NCBI GenBank assembly: GCA_003402315.1 | Contig: QFXI01000022.1 | Location: 1-64,000, forward strand | Length of the DNA: 64,000 nt | Origin: Candidatus Nitrotoga sp. LAW | GTDB lineage: Bacteria; Pseudomonadota; Gammaproteobacteria; Burkholderiales; Gallionellaceae | Direction of reading: 5' to 3' | Part shown: positions 29,730-39,862 of the stretch, piece by piece | Numbering within the stretch: position 1 is the stretch's first letter | Layout: the number at the start of each line of letters is the position of its first letter | Position numbers and translations under genes: made by a program | The notes under the pieces: model-generated | The model's input: only the letters and a program-made list of their open reading frames with translations | The model's database searches: none | What the model was told of the DNA's origin: nothing

Positions 29730-32498
29730 ATGCTAGGTTTGTCCCCTTCTTCAGTGTCGGCACAGGATATTTCCGATGCCATAACTATTTCCAGCATTCC
29801 TTTTGATCAACACAAGGTCATCCGCCGCAATGGTTCCGTAGTTGCTTTTGAGGCAACCAAAATTGCCGTTGCTTTGACCAAGGCATTTATTGCCGTAAAT
29901 GGCGAAGCGTCTGCACGCGTACGCGAACTGGTTAATCAATTGACCGGAACTGTGGTTAATGCGTTGTTGCGCCGCCACCCGCATGGCGGGACGCTGCATA
30001 TCGAAGATATTCAGGATCAAGTCGAACTGGCTCTGATGCGTTCTGGGGAACACGATGTGGCCCGCGCCTACGTGCTTTACCGCGAGGAACGCACGCGCGA
30101 ACGGGCTAAGGCAAAAGTTGCGCCTGCGCATATTCTTCAAGTTAACGACAAGGGCGTGCTTCGCCCGCTGGATGAGGTAGGGCTTGCCGCACGTATTACG
30201 GCGGCTTGTGAAGGACTTGGTGACGCGGTAAGTGCGGATCCGATTCTTAAATTGACGTTACGTGATCTTTATGATGGCGTGCCAGTCGAGGAGGTGCGCA
30301 AATGTGCCATCCTTGCCGCCCGTGCGATGATCGAACATGATCCAGCCTACAGCTTCGTCACCGCCCGCTTGTTGCTGAACAACATTTGCTGTGATGTTAT
30401 TGGCGAAGATGCCGACATGGCAACGCGTTATGCCGAATATTTTCCCTCATTCATCAAGCGTGGCATTGAAGCAGAGCTGCTTGACCGCGACATGGCGAAT
30501 TTTGACCTGCCGCGATTGGCCAATGAACTAACTGCAAGCCGTGATTTGCAGTTCAGCTATCTTGGTTTACAAACCCTGTATGACCGTTACTTCCTGCACA
30601 TAAACGAAAACCGCATCGAGCTGCCGCAGGCATTTTTCATGCGCGTGGCTATGGGGCTGGCGCTCAGGGAAAGTGACCGCAATGCGCGCGCTATCGAGTT
30701 CTATCATTTGCTGTCCGGCTTCGATTTCATGAGTTCAACGCCTACCCTGTTCAACTCTGGGGCGATCCGGTCGCAACTTTCTTCCTGCTACCTTACTACC
30801 GTCCCGGATGATCTGGCTGGTATCTTTGAAGCAATCAAGGAAAACGCCCTTTTGGCCAAATACTCCGGTGGCCTTGGCAACGACTGGACACCCGTGCGCT
30901 CTATGGGCGCACACATCAAGGGTACCAACGGCAAATCACAAGGCGTGGTGCCATTCCTGAAAGTTGCCAATGACACCGCCGTAGCAGTCAACCAAGGGGG
31001 TAAAAGGAAGGGTGCAGTATGCGCTTATCTGGAAACATGGCATCTGGATATCGAGGAATTTCTTGAGTTGCGTAAGAATACCGGCGATGACCGCCGTCGC
31101 ACGCATGACATGAATACAGCCAACTGGATACCAGACTTATTCATGAAGCGCGTCGTGGAAGACGGGGAATGGACACTATTTTCGCCATCAGTCTGCCCTG
31201 ACCTACATGACAAGTTCGGCTCAGAATTTGAGCGTACCTACCTTGCTTGTGAGGCTAAGGCAGCAAGCGGCGAAATTACCCTATTTAAAAAAATTTCGGC
31301 GGCCAGTCTGTGGCGCAAAATGCTGACTATGTTATTTGAGACGGGTCATCCGTGGATCGCTTTTAAAGACCCATGTAATATACGTTCGCCACAACAACAT
31401 GTCGGCGTGGTGCATAGTTCTAATTTATGCACTGAAATCACGTTGAACACCTCCGAATCTGAAATCGCGGTATGCAATCTTGGCTCAGTCAATCTCAAGG
31501 CGCATCTGAACTCACTCGGTCAGATTGACCACGAAAAGCTCAGGCGTACCATTGCCACCGCCATGCGTATGCTGGATAACGTAATCGACATCAACTATTA
31601 CGCCGTTGAAAAGGCGCGCAACTCCAACCTCAAGCACCGTCCTGTTGGGCTGGGCATCATGGGGTTTCAAGACTGCCTGCACGAACTGCGGATACCTTAT
31701 GCCTCGAAAAAGGCAGTCGAATTTGCCGACAGTTCCATGGAGGCAGTGTGCTATTACGCCTATTTGGCATCCACAGAGCTGGCCGAAGAACGAGGCCGCT
31801 ACGACAGCTATAACGGCAGTCTGTGGGACCAGGGCATATTGCCGCAGGATACGCTGGAGCTCCTGCGTCAGTCACGCGGAGGACATGTAGAGGTAGATAT
31901 GTCCACCAGCATGGACTGGGACAAACTGCGCGCACGCATCAGGCAGTACGGCATGCGCAACTCAAATTGCGTGGCCATTGCGCCCACTGCGACTATATCG
32001 AACATCATCGGCGTATCGGCTTGCATTGAACCTACTTACCAGAACTTGTTTGTAAAATCGAATCTGTCCGGTGAGTTCACCATCATCAACGAATATCTGG
32101 TGAACGACCTTAAACGGCTGGGACTGTGGGATGAGGTGATGATAGCTGACCTAAAATATTTTGATGGAAGCCTTGCCAAAATTGATCGCATCCCGGCCGA
32201 ATTGCGCAGCCTGTATGCGACCGCATTCGAGATTGAGCCGCAATGGGTAATAGAAGCGGCAGCACGGCGCCAGAAATGGATTGACCAAGCACAATCACTG
32301 AATATTTACATGGCTGGCGTGTCGGGGCGCAAACTCGACGAAACCTACAAGCTGGCATGGCTGCGCGGCCTGAAGACTACATATTATCTGCGCACCATGG
32401 GTGCAACTTCGACGGAAAAATCCACCTCGCGCGCTGGCGAACTGAATGCGGTGCAGATGTGCGCAATTGATAATCCGGAATGCGAGTCATGCCAATGA
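29730..32498 (+). CDS. nrdA: Class Ia ribonucleotide reductase, large subunit
   Basis: Catalytic subunit that reduces ribonucleoside diphosphates to deoxyribonucleotides under oxygen. The 922 residues begin with an ATP-cone domain ([20 protein letters not shown], about 34-130), the allosteric activity site. Key catalytic segments follow: [14 protein letters not shown] with the redox cysteine, and [27 protein letters not shown] with the thiyl-radical cysteine and partner residues. The C-terminal CESCQ provides the shuttle cysteine pair. Thioredoxins encoded in this window (trxA, trxC) are plausible electron donors. It overlaps nrdB by four bases. Confidence 0.97.
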   Translation: MLGLSPSSVSAQDISDAITISSIPFDQHKVIRRNGSVVAFEATKIAVALTKAFIAVNGEASARVRELVNQLTGTVVNALLRRHPHGGTLHIEDIQDQVELALMRSGEHDVARAYVLYREERTRERAKAKVAPAHILQVNDKGVLRPLDEVGLAARITAACEGLGDAVSADPILKLTLRDLYDGVPVEEVRKCAILAARAMIEHDPAYSFVTARLLLNNICCDVIGEDADMATRYAEYFPSFIKRGIEAELLDRDMANFDLPRLANELTASRDLQFSYLGLQTLYDRYFLHINENRIELPQAFFMRVAMGLALRESDRNARAIEFYHLLSGFDFMSSTPTLFNSGAIRSQLSSCYLTTVPDDLAGIFEAIKENALLAKYSGGLGNDWTPVRSMGAHIKGTNGKSQGVVPFLKVANDTAVAVNQGGKRKGAVCAYLETWHLDIEEFLELRKNTGDDRRRTHDMNTANWIPDLFMKRVVEDGEWTLFSPSVCPDLHDKFGSEFERTYLACEAKAASGEITLFKKISAASLWRKMLTMLFETGHPWIAFKDPCNIRSPQQHVGVVHSSNLCTEITLNTSESEIAVCNLGSVNLKAHLNSLGQIDHEKLRRTIATAMRMLDNVIDINYYAVEKARNSNLKHRPVGLGIMGFQDCLHELRIPYASKKAVEFADSSMEAVCYYAYLASTELAEERGRYDSYNGSLWDQGILPQDTLELLRQSRGGHVEVDMSTSMDWDKLRARIRQYGMRNSNCVAIAPTATISNIIGVSACIEPTYQNLFVKSNLSGEFTIINEYLVNDLKRLGLWDEVMIADLKYFDGSLAKIDRIPAELRSLYATAFEIEPQWVIEAAARRQKWIDQAQSLNIYMAGVSGRKLDETYKLAWLRGLKTTYYLRTMGATSTEKSTSRAGELNAVQMCAIDNPECESCQ

Positions 32499-33544
32499 AT
32501 GACTATACTATTGCATCCAGCTCAGCTGGACGGATACGCGTGGAAGACAAGCGCATCATCAACTGCAATGCAGACGTTAATCAGCTAGTGCCATTCAAGT
32601 ACAAATGGGCTTGGGAGAAGTACATCTCCGCCTGCGCCAACCACTGGATGCCGCAAGAGGTCAACATGTCCGCCGACATTGCGCTATGGAAGAATCCAAA
32701 CGGCCTGACCGATGATGAACGCCTCATGGTCAAGCGCAATCTTGGATTCTTCACCACAGCGGACAGCCTCGCGGCCAACAACATCGTGCTCGGCACCTAC
32801 CGCCATATTACCAACCCTGAATGCCGCCAGTACCTGCTGCGTCAGGCGTTCGAGGAGGCGATTCACACGCATGCCTACCAATACATCGTTGAAAGCCTGG
32901 GGCTGGATGAGGGCGAAATTTTCAACATGTATCATGAAGTTTCCAGCATACGTGAAAAAGATGAATTTTTGCTGCCCTTTATCGACACCCTGACCAATCC
33001 GGACTTCAAGACAGGCACACCGGAAACGGATCGCCAGTTATTACGCAGTCTGATCGTGTTTGCCTGCATCATGGAGGGGTTATTCTTCTATGTTGGTTTT
33101 GTGCAAATTTTAGCGCTTGGACGTCAGAATAAAATGACCGGTGCCGCTGAACAGTACCAGTACATCATGCGTGACGAATCCATGCACCTCAATTTCGGTG
33201 TAGATGTAATTAATCAGATTAAGTTGGAAAATCCCCATCTGTGGACACTTCAATTCCGCGAGGAAATTCGTGGCCTTATGCAAAAAGGCGTGGAACTGGA
33301 ATACCGTTATGCCGAAGATACCATGCCACGTGGTGTGCTTGGTATGAACGCATCAATGTTCAAAGAATACCTACGTTTTGTCGCCAACCGCCGTTGTCAG
33401 CAAATTGGCTTGGATGTGCTATACCCAGGGGCTGGCAATCCGTTCCCATGGATGGCGGAAATAATTGATCTCAAGAAGGAGAAAAATTTCTTCGAAACGC
33501 GTGTTACCGAATATCAGACAGGGGGCGCGCTATCTTGGGATTAA
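32495..33544 (+). CDS. nrdB: Class Ia ribonucleotide reductase, small subunit
   Basis: Diiron protein that generates the tyrosyl radical used by NrdA. In this protein of about 349 residues the metal and radical site is readable: [12 protein letters not shown] supplies the aspartate ligand, and [12 protein letters not shown] supplies E, H and the radical tyrosine in the E. coli E115-H118-Y122 spacing. [10 protein letters not shown] gives the later ligands. A canonical tyrosine means class Ia rather than Ic. ATG 32495 overlaps the nrdA stop (ATGA); ATG 32489 is an alternative. Confidence 0.95.
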   Translation: MNDYTIASSSAGRIRVEDKRIINCNADVNQLVPFKYKWAWEKYISACANHWMPQEVNMSADIALWKNPNGLTDDERLMVKRNLGFFTTADSLAANNIVLGTYRHITNPECRQYLLRQAFEEAIHTHAYQYIVESLGLDEGEIFNMYHEVSSIREKDEFLLPFIDTLTNPDFKTGTPETDRQLLRSLIVFACIMEGLFFYVGFVQILALGRQNKMTGAAEQYQYIMRDESMHLNFGVDVINQIKLENPHLWTLQFREEIRGLMQKGVELEYRYAEDTMPRGVLGMNASMFKEYLRFVANRRCQQIGLDVLYPGAGNPFPWMAEIIDLKKEKNFFETRVTEYQTGGALSWD

Positions 33545-33639
33545 CAGGCTTCGGTCACGCTGTATTTGGTGTGTGCTGGAGAGGGTAGTAGTTGTTAATG
33601 TTGTATTTCTTTGAACTTTGATTACCAAAGGAGGTTGAA

Positions 33640-34080
33640 ATGGCAGCAGTACAGAAAGCTAAACCAGCAGCTAAAACCGCAGTGGCAGCCAAGAAGCCAG
33701 CCGCTAAAACCGCAGTGGCAGCCAAGAAGCCCGCCGCTAAAACCGCGGTGGCAGCCAAGAAGCCAGCCGCTAAAACCGCAGTGGCAGCCAAGAAGCCAGC
33801 CGCTAAAACCGCGGTGGCAGCCAAGAAGCCAGCCGCTAAAACCGCAGTGGCAGCCAAGAAGCCAGCCGCTAAAACCGCAGTGGCAGCCAAGAAGCCAGCC
33901 GCTAAAACCGCAGTGGCAGCCAAGAAGCCAGCCGCTAAAAAGGTCGTTCCTGAAAAGAAACCTTCTGTCCAAACTAAGACAGCTTCGGCTTCTTCGGCTC
34001 CAGCTCCTTTAGCTCCGACAACTGTGCGCCCGGCAGCAGTTTGGCCTTTTCCTACGCCAGGCATCAACAAGCCAAACTAA
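33640..34080 (+). CDS. Histone H1-like Lys/Ala/Pro-rich repeat protein
   Basis: A strongly basic 146-residue protein with ribosome-binding site AAAGGAGG. After a nine-residue start it contains eight exact copies of AAKTAVAAKKP, a ninth degenerate copy (AAKKVVPEKKP), then a Ser/Ala/Pro tail ending WPFPTPGINKPN. This composition is that of bacterial histone H1-like or AlgP-type nucleoid proteins, which bind DNA without sequence preference. The non-basic, tryptophan-containing tail is less usual. It lies 95 bp after nrdB. Repeat number probably varies between strains. Confidence 0.75.
   Translation: MAAVQKAKPAAKTAVAAKKPAAKTAVAAKKPAAKTAVAAKKPAAKTAVAAKKPAAKTAVAAKKPAAKTAVAAKKPAAKTAVAAKKPAAKTAVAAKKPAAKKVVPEKKPSVQTKTASASSAPAPLAPTTVRPAAVWPFPTPGINKPN
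33667..33930 (+). repeat. 33-bp tandem repeat, eight copies
   Basis: Eight copies of a 33-bp unit encoding AAKTAVAAKKP, differing only at a few third positions. Because 33 is a multiple of three, changes in copy number keep the frame. The same property makes several spurious frames open on both strands across this stretch. Confidence 0.95.
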
Positions 34081-34475
34081 TATTGGCTAAAATACGGCCC
34101 TTGAGTTATTGAAAAGGGCTGATCATTTGCAGCTTGGGTTTGTGTTATTGGGCACACTCAAATCTGCATAAGCGAGCTTCCTTTCTGTGCAATCGGTGCA
34201 GCAAGCTGTTTTCTATTAACTTGAATAAACTAAGGCTGAACAGCCATAAAATAAAAATAGCAAAGTAGCTGCGCTTTACGGTATGCGGATGATAGCCGGC
34301 CATGGAATGGCTGATGTAATGAACAAGGGTTCATTAGCTAATTATTTAGTCGGCTCGCTCGCAGCAAACTATTGATGCATACCTATTCAGAGTCCTAGTG
34401 GTAACTTACAGTGCCATGCAGACTTAGGTCGAACAGAATTAATAACACGGCAAATCTAGCGTACGCGCTATACAT
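34081..34475. other. Intergenic region before msbA
   Basis: About 395 bp without a recognisable gene. A weak inverted repeat (GCCCTT ... AAGGGC, 34097-34119) follows the histone-like gene but has no T-run. The msbA promoter is presumably in the second half. Confidence 0.4.
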
Positions 34476-36230
34476 ATGACCAGTTCACAGCTTTATTTGC
34501 GGTTGCTCGACTACATTAAACCCTACTGGCGCATATTTGCACTTTCCATCCTTGGCATGATGGTGGCTGCGGCTACTGAGCCGCTATTGCCAGTTTTGCT
34601 CAAAACCATGCTAGACGGCACATTCGTGCACAAAGATGAAACCATCATTCGATTGATCCCTTTGTTCATCTTGATGATTTTCCTTGTGCGCGGGCTAGCT
34701 ACTTTTGTAGCTACTTATACGATCACCTGGGTGGGAAACAAGGTAGTGATGGATTTGCGTAACGAAATGTTCAATAAGCTACTTTCCCTGCCCGCCCGCT
34801 TTTACGATAACCATGCGACTGGTAACCTAATCTCAAAATTGACCTTTGATGTTACACAGGTAACAGCTGCCGCCACAACCGTAGTGACCATTGGTACCCG
34901 TGATTCCCTTATGATTGTTGGACTGCTGGGTTGGCTTTTTTACCTTAACTGGAAGCTTACGTTGCTCAGCTTGATAATGGCGCCTGTCATTGTTTTTATC
35001 ATGAAAACTATCAGTGGTCGCTTGCGCATTGCCAGCCGCAATTCGCAGCGCGCAATGGGAGATATCACCCAAGTAATTGAAGAAAGTGTGACCGCGCACA
35101 AGGTAGTCAAACTTTTTGGCGGACAACAGTACGAAGGCCAACGCTTTAATAGCCAAGCTAACTGGGTACGTCGTCACGCCATGAAACAAGCCGCCGCTGC
35201 CGCTATCAATATACCCATCGTACAAATGGTGGCAGCAGTGGCGCTTGCAGTCATCGTTTATCTTGCTACTGAACAATCGCGCAGCGATGAAACAACGGTG
35301 GGTGGCTTTCTTTCCTTCATTACAGCAATGTTGATGTTAACCCCACCGCTAAAACGGCTTGCCAGCGTCAGTGAGCATTTACAGCGCGGACTGGCGGCTT
35401 CAGAAAGCGTATTTGAGCTGCTTGATACATCAAGTGAAGCCGATACGGGTAAGACATTAATTACTCATGCCTCAGGCCAACTGAAATTTGAGCATGTAAA
35501 TTTTTCCTACCAACAAGACGAAAAGCTGGCATTACGAGACATTAACCTGGAAATTCCTGTAGGACAAACAGTTGCGCTGGTTGGCGCCTCCGGCAGTGGC
35601 AAAAGCACTCTGGCTAACCTCGTACCGCGTTTCTATTCCCCAAGTAGCGGTCGCATTACACTAGACGGTTGTGACCTTGCGGAGCTCACGTTGACCAGCC
35701 TGCGCGCTAATATCGCACTAGTAAGCCAAGATGTGGTGCTATTCAATGATACCGTTGCAGCCAACATTGCTTATGGTCAAATGCGCAAAGTACCGGAGGC
35801 AGAAATAATCGCTGCCGCGCAGGCTGCCCATGCAATGGAGTTTATTCGTGAAATGCCACAAGGTTTGCAAACACTAGTGGGTGAGAGGGGTGTGCGCATG
35901 TCTGGTGGACAGCGCCAACGCATTGCCATTGCTCGCGCTATTCTTAAAAATGCACCTATTCTTATTCTGGATGAAGCCACATCTGCATTGGATAGCGAAT
36001 CTGAACGTCATGTGCAAGCTGCGCTGGAAACCCTAATGCAGGGGCGCACCACGTTGATAATTGCCCACCGTTTGTCTACTATCGAAAAAGCCGACAGAAT
36101 TGTTGTATTACAAAAAGGTGAAATTATCGAAATCGGTACTCATCAGGAATTGCTTGCCAAGGGCAATGTGTATGCACAGCTGCACCGCACCCAGTTCATG
36201 TGGAATAATGTTGCCCACGACAATCCGTGA
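34476..36230 (+). CDS. msbA: Lipid A export ABC transporter MsbA
   Basis: Inner-membrane flippase for lipid A-core. The 584 residues form a half-transporter: an N-terminal domain of six membrane helices (about 15-310) and a C-terminal ATPase with Walker A GASGSGKST, signature MSGGQRQRIAIARAI, Walker B PILILDEATSALD and H-loop AHRLST. Similarity and length fit MsbA rather than other type-I exporters. No clear ribosome-binding site precedes the ATG. It appears monocistronic; lipid A kinase (lpxK), often adjacent, is absent here. Confidence 0.9.
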   Translation: MTSSQLYLRLLDYIKPYWRIFALSILGMMVAAATEPLLPVLLKTMLDGTFVHKDETIIRLIPLFILMIFLVRGLATFVATYTITWVGNKVVMDLRNEMFNKLLSLPARFYDNHATGNLISKLTFDVTQVTAAATTVVTIGTRDSLMIVGLLGWLFYLNWKLTLLSLIMAPVIVFIMKTISGRLRIASRNSQRAMGDITQVIEESVTAHKVVKLFGGQQYEGQRFNSQANWVRRHAMKQAAAAAINIPIVQMVAAVALAVIVYLATEQSRSDETTVGGFLSFITAMLMLTPPLKRLASVSEHLQRGLAASESVFELLDTSSEADTGKTLITHASGQLKFEHVNFSYQQDEKLALRDINLEIPVGQTVALVGASGSGKSTLANLVPRFYSPSSGRITLDGCDLAELTLTSLRANIALVSQDVVLFNDTVAANIAYGQMRKVPEAEIIAAAQAAHAMEFIREMPQGLQTLVGERGVRMSGGQRQRIAIARAILKNAPILILDEATSALDSESERHVQAALETLMQGRTTLIIAHRLSTIEKADRIVVLQKGEIIEIGTHQELLAKGNVYAQLHRTQFMWNNVAHDNP

Positions 36231-36325
36231 TAACCAATACACGTCAGCTCATTAATAGCTGGGATTAAGTGTTTAGGTGCGAATGGAAATACGAAGTTAT
36301 GACAAACCCTTAAGCGTGCCTGAAA

Positions 36326-37336
36326 TCAAGTTTTGACTGCAGGAGTAAACGCGTCGGAGAAAAATTCCTCGTTAGGCAATCTACGCAAGGTCGTAAAATC
36401 GCGATGTGCTGCTTCCACTACGACTGGAGCACCGCAAGCGTATACTTGATAGCCTGACAAATCGGGGTAATCTGCCAGTACGGCTTCATGCACAAAGCCC
36501 GTCCGGCCTTGCCAGTCATCCGCTGGTAACGTTCCCGACAAAACCGGTGTAAATTTTATGCCATGAGTTTCCCATTCTTTGGCTTTATCGAGCATATAAA
36601 GACCACTCAATGTATGCGCCCCCCAATAAAAATGCATGGAACGCTTCACGCCAACGTACAGCGCATGTTCGATGATGGATTTGATTGGCGCGAAGCCGGT
36701 ACCACTGGCGACAAATACCACGGGTTTGTTGCTATCTTCGCGCAGGAAAAAAGAACCTAGTGGCCCCTTGAAACGCAGGATGTCGCGCGCTTTCATTTGC
36801 GTGAAAACATGCTTGGTGAACTCGCCACCCGAAATGTTTCGCACATGCAGCTGCAGAAATTCGTCATCATGTGGGGCATTGGCCAGCGAGAAGCTGCGCG
36901 CCTTGCTGCCTTTCATAAGAATATCAATGTATTGTCCCGCAAGAAATTGCAAACGCTCGTTGGCAGGTAACTTGAGGTAGATCACCATTACGTCATCAAG
37001 CCGTTCCAGCTTGTGTACGCGGCATGGCAGGGTTTTCACCGGAATATCTTTTGCGGCATTCACTTCACGGCACTCGATAATCAGATCAGACGTAGGTTTG
37101 GCGCAACAAAATAGGGCCATGCCCTCCGCTTTTTCTGCTTCGCTCAGTATGCTGTCCTCGTACTTACCGTAATTCACGGTGCCTTGCAGCAGCAAACCCT
37201 TGCATGTCCCGCATACGCCGTCACGGCAACTGTAAGGCAAAATAAAGCCATGCCTTAGTCCCGCCTCAAGGATGGTTTCGTCAGCTTCCATGATGAAACT
37301 ATGATCGCTTGGTTTAATAAGAACGTTGAATGCCAT
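36326..37336 (-). CDS. Ferredoxin–flavin reductase (CDP-6-deoxy-delta-3,4-glucoseen reductase-like)
   Basis: A three-domain electron-transfer protein of about 336 residues: an N-terminal plant-type 2Fe-2S domain with CRDGVCGTC and a fourth cysteine in ALFCCAKP, an FAD domain with RSFSLANAP, and an NAD domain with FVASGTGFAPIKSIIEHAL. In betaproteobacteria such proteins are routinely annotated as CDP-6-deoxy-glucoseen reductase (AscD-like), though no dideoxysugar genes are nearby, so the true partner is unknown; a general oxygenase reductase is also possible. The frame opens at GTG 37354, but ATG 37336 with GAGAT upstream is preferred. Divergent from the SDR gene. Confidence 0.75.
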   Translation of the reverse strand: MAFNVLIKPSDHSFIMEADETILEAGLRHGFILPYSCRDGVCGTCKGLLLQGTVNYGKYEDSILSEAEKAEGMALFCCAKPTSDLIIECREVNAAKDIPVKTLPCRVHKLERLDDVMVIYLKLPANERLQFLAGQYIDILMKGSKARSFSLANAPHDDEFLQLHVRNISGGEFTKHVFTQMKARDILRFKGPLGSFFLREDSNKPVVFVASGTGFAPIKSIIEHALYVGVKRSMHFYWGAHTLSGLYMLDKAKEWETHGIKFTPVLSGTLPADDWQGRTGFVHEAVLADYPDLSGYQVYACGAPVVVEAAHRDFTTLRRLPNEEFFSDAFTPAVKT

Positions 37337-37391
37337 GTATATCTCGTTTGCCACATGCGCAAAAGCGGCAATTTTAACGCATAATCATGCA

Positions 37392-38273
37392 ATGAAACGA
37401 ATCTTGATTATTGGCTGCGGCGATATCGCCATGCGGGTTGCGCACCTGTTAAGCGGCCATTACCGTTTGTTTGGACTGCTACGTAATACTGTACGTTTCG
37501 CTGAGTTACGTGCTGCAGGTATCACCCCGTTGCCGGGCGACCTAGACAATGTACTCAGCCTTCGTCGACTGACCGGGCTGGCGCACACCGTGCTGCATTT
37601 TGCGCCGCCGCCGAATATTGGTGAAAGTGATACCCGTACCCGCAATTTGCTGGCAGTTTTATCCCGTGGCACATTACCCGAGAATATTATATATATCAGC
37701 ACCAGTGGGGTATATGGTGACTGCGCTGGGAAATTTGTCACAGAGACCCATAAATTAAATGCGCAAACTGCGCGCGCCCAGCGCAGAGTGGACGCGGAAA
37801 ATAAAATTCGCAGTTGGGCAAAACGTGCCGGCGTGCGTGCCATTATTCTGCGTGTGCCAGGTATCTATGCAGCGGACCGGCTACCGCTGCAACGTTTGCG
37901 TCAAGGCACACCGGCGATCATGGCAGCAGAAGACAGTCATACCAATCATATTCATGGGGACGATCTCGCGCGTATCGTGACTGCGTCATTACGCCATGCA
38001 AAACCGAATCGGGTGTACCACACCAGTGATGACAGCGAACTTAAGATGGGCGACTATTTTGATAGTGTGGCAGATGCATTTGGTTTACCGCATGTGCCGC
38101 GTATCAGTCGTGAGCAGGCGCAACAGACCCTGCCAAAGGCCTTGCTTTCATTTACAAATGAATCACGTCGCCTGACGAATACGCGCATGAAACGTGAATT
38201 GAAAATCATCTTGCGTTATCCGACCGTGGCAGATGCGCTAAAAACTGTTCAAAAACCTAACCCGGACAGCTAA
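37392..38273 (+). CDS. SDR-family NAD(P)-dependent epimerase/dehydratase (YeeZ-like)
   Basis: A 293-residue Rossmann protein of the atypical/extended SDR group. The start MKRILIIGCGDIAMRVAHLL supplies the dinucleotide-binding loop, and YISTSGVYGDCAGKFVTET supplies the conserved serine/tyrosine region, although the usual YxxxK is replaced by a different arrangement. NHIHGDDLARIV is typical of the family. Substrate is unknown. The frame is open from 37326, overlapping the divergent reductase; ATG 37392 fits the family start. Confidence 0.8.
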   Translation: MKRILIIGCGDIAMRVAHLLSGHYRLFGLLRNTVRFAELRAAGITPLPGDLDNVLSLRRLTGLAHTVLHFAPPPNIGESDTRTRNLLAVLSRGTLPENIIYISTSGVYGDCAGKFVTETHKLNAQTARAQRRVDAENKIRSWAKRAGVRAIILRVPGIYAADRLPLQRLRQGTPAIMAAEDSHTNHIHGDDLARIVTASLRHAKPNRVYHTSDDSELKMGDYFDSVADAFGLPHVPRISREQAQQTLPKALLSFTNESRRLTNTRMKRELKIILRYPTVADALKTVQKPNPDS

Positions 38274-38289
38274 CTGCATTGAACAGGGG

Positions 38290-38892
38290 TTAATATCCTA
38301 CCGTTCCTTTTTTTCTTATTCTTATATTAAAAGATATTGATATTCTTTCAATATCTTCCTGGTTTGGTTCGACTGAATGGGGCAACCAGGATGGGAACAT
38401 AACTAAATGATTTTTTCTTGCCGGATATGAAAATTTTGGCGCATTAATTGCGTTAAGCTCTGAAATGGGCGCTAAAGATTCTATCGTATATTGTTCCTGA
38501 AAATTTCTGTAAAACTCTATTTGAGCATCAGAGTCGGTAACGTAATAAGCACCCGATACAAACGATGAGCAATGAATATGAATTTTATTATAATTACTCA
38601 ATTTATTAATGTTTACCCAAACGTTATCCATATAGGTTTCGAAATTAACTTCATCATATCCAAAATCTGATAAACATTTTTTTGACCTGCGTAAAATCTC
38701 ATTCAATAAAGGCGTTAATTCTGGATGGTCGCCATAGTAAAACTCCTTTGATTGCCATCCCCCAGCATTACTAAGATTATTTCCACGTGGGTCGGATTGC
38801 TTCAATTGATGGCAAAAATTAAAAATGGCATCAACATCAATATCAAGCTTATCCCACCAAACGGGTGTCGAAAAATAGGTATCAAGGTTCAT
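38290..38892 (-). CDS. Putative 2-oxoglutarate–Fe(II) oxygenase (TIGR02466 family)
   Basis: A 200-residue protein with family marks GGWQSKEF, NKIHIHCSSFVSGAYYV and MFPSWLPHSVEPN...ERISISFNI. Iron ligands are probably in HIH (105/107) and H172, with R183 for 2-oxoglutarate; the exact assignment is inferred. Members occur in phages and marine bacteria; substrates are unknown. AGGAG lies ten bases before ATG 38892. The coding sequence is much richer in A and T than its neighbours and sits beside a MITE-like element, which suggests acquisition. Convergent with the SDR gene. Confidence 0.75.
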   Translation of the reverse strand: MNLDTYFSTPVWWDKLDIDVDAIFNFCHQLKQSDPRGNNLSNAGGWQSKEFYYGDHPELTPLLNEILRRSKKCLSDFGYDEVNFETYMDNVWVNINKLSNYNKIHIHCSSFVSGAYYVTDSDAQIEFYRNFQEQYTIESLAPISELNAINAPKFSYPARKNHLVMFPSWLPHSVEPNQEDIERISISFNIRIRKKGTVGY

Positions 38893-38975
38893 CGTTTCAC
38901 ATCTCCTGAGTTTCAAAAATCACGGGAAATTAAGCATACATAATGTGGTAACCAAAATATGCAGTTATAACTTTA

Positions 38976-39116
38976 GGGCATCTCTAAAAATTCAGATATT
39001 GTCACAATACGTTGTTGCTCACAAAAAATGTTTCCTTACATATCAGTTATATGCTGCGTCAACATTTTTTATTCGCGCCTAATCTTGTTTAGAACTCTTA
39101 ATTTTTAGAGATGCCC
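38976..39116. mobile_element. MITE-like element with GGGCATCTCT terminal inverted repeats
   Basis: A 141-bp non-coding element. The left end GGGCATCTCTAAAAATT is the exact inverse of the right end AATTTTTAGAGATGCCC. TTTA occurs immediately outside both ends (38972-38975 and 39117-39120), as expected of a target-site duplication. There is no coding capacity. The ends resemble those of IS5-type elements (inference), so it would need a transposase in trans. Fragments of the same family are at 2549-2580 and 57779. Confidence 0.8.
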
Positions 39117-39642
39117 TTTAATAAATGACTGAGCGAAAATATCGTACAGCATGGCAAGATTATACTTACTTGTTTCAATACGAAATACGTTATCCACTAA
39201 GTTTTTATGGTATTTATTGGCGCACTCTGCCTCCTTAGATTTAGTTGCTCATATAAGCCTTTGTTTGGGCATTATTAGACTTTTCCAGTAGCGATATTTT
39301 GTTTTTTGACTGGGAGTATTCACGATATATCGAATATTGGAAGGTATACGGTATCAACTTTACAGCGCCAATAAGAAACAATATGTTCAAACATCTGAGT
39401 CGCCGTCGTCGTGCTTTGGTGGATAAAAGAGCAGCTTGTAAAAGCGTCTTCAGGGCGATCTTCACGCAGTGTGCCCTGGCTTGTTAGATATCACAAACAA
39501 TGCTGAAAATATTGGTTTTTACGCTTTATCATCAGCATTGATGAATTGACCAAGCTGTGGTGTGGTACGCAAGTACGCCGGTGATATTCGCGCACGGTAA
39601 TCCCATGCGTCATTTAGTCATGAAGTGAGATGGATGGGCGAA
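39117..39642. other. Intergenic region of mobile debris
   Basis: No convincing gene. A 74-codon minus-strand frame (39241-39465) encodes a basic start and one hydrophobic stretch but has no recognised relatives. The right part leads into the IS110 remnant and may include more of its decayed 5' portion. Confidence 0.35.
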
Positions 39643-39815
39643 ATGATCATTGAAGATGCCCGGCGTATCTTGGCACTCACAAACGACATCAAAGCATTGG
39701 AGTTGCGTTACAAGACTTTAATGCAAGAATCCCAAGTGTCCAGTTAATTGACAGTATTCCAGGATTTGCTGTGATCTGTGCTTCTGGCACTTTATTTTGG
39801 AACGCCCAACCTTGA
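39643..39815 (+). pseudogene. IS110-family transposase remnant (central part)
   Basis: The plus strand encodes ARRILALTNDIKALELRYKTL and, after a frameshift near 39738, VQLIDSIPGFAVICASGTL. This is the coiled linker followed by the SIPGIG-type start of the Transposase_20 domain of IS110 elements. A stop at 39745 in the first frame and the shift make it non-functional. The C-terminal domain is missing here, but a fragment of that type is at 46590-46883. Confidence 0.5.
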
Positions 39816-39862
39816 TTTTAAGGTTCAAGGCTCAACAGCATCGAAACTCGTTAATAAACGGG

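Noticed and set aside
33555-34070. Long open frames on both strands over the histone-like gene
   Set aside because: The 33-bp repeat keeps several frames open by periodicity. Only the plus frame from 33640 has a strong ribosome-binding site and the expected Lys/Ala composition.
34097-34119. Inverted repeat after the histone-like gene as terminator
   Set aside because: The stem is only six base pairs, has a long loop and lacks a T-run.
39241-39465. 74-codon minus-strand frame with a hydrophobic stretch
   Set aside because: No ribosome-binding site or recognisable relative, and it lies in a decayed mobile region; a chance frame is as likely.
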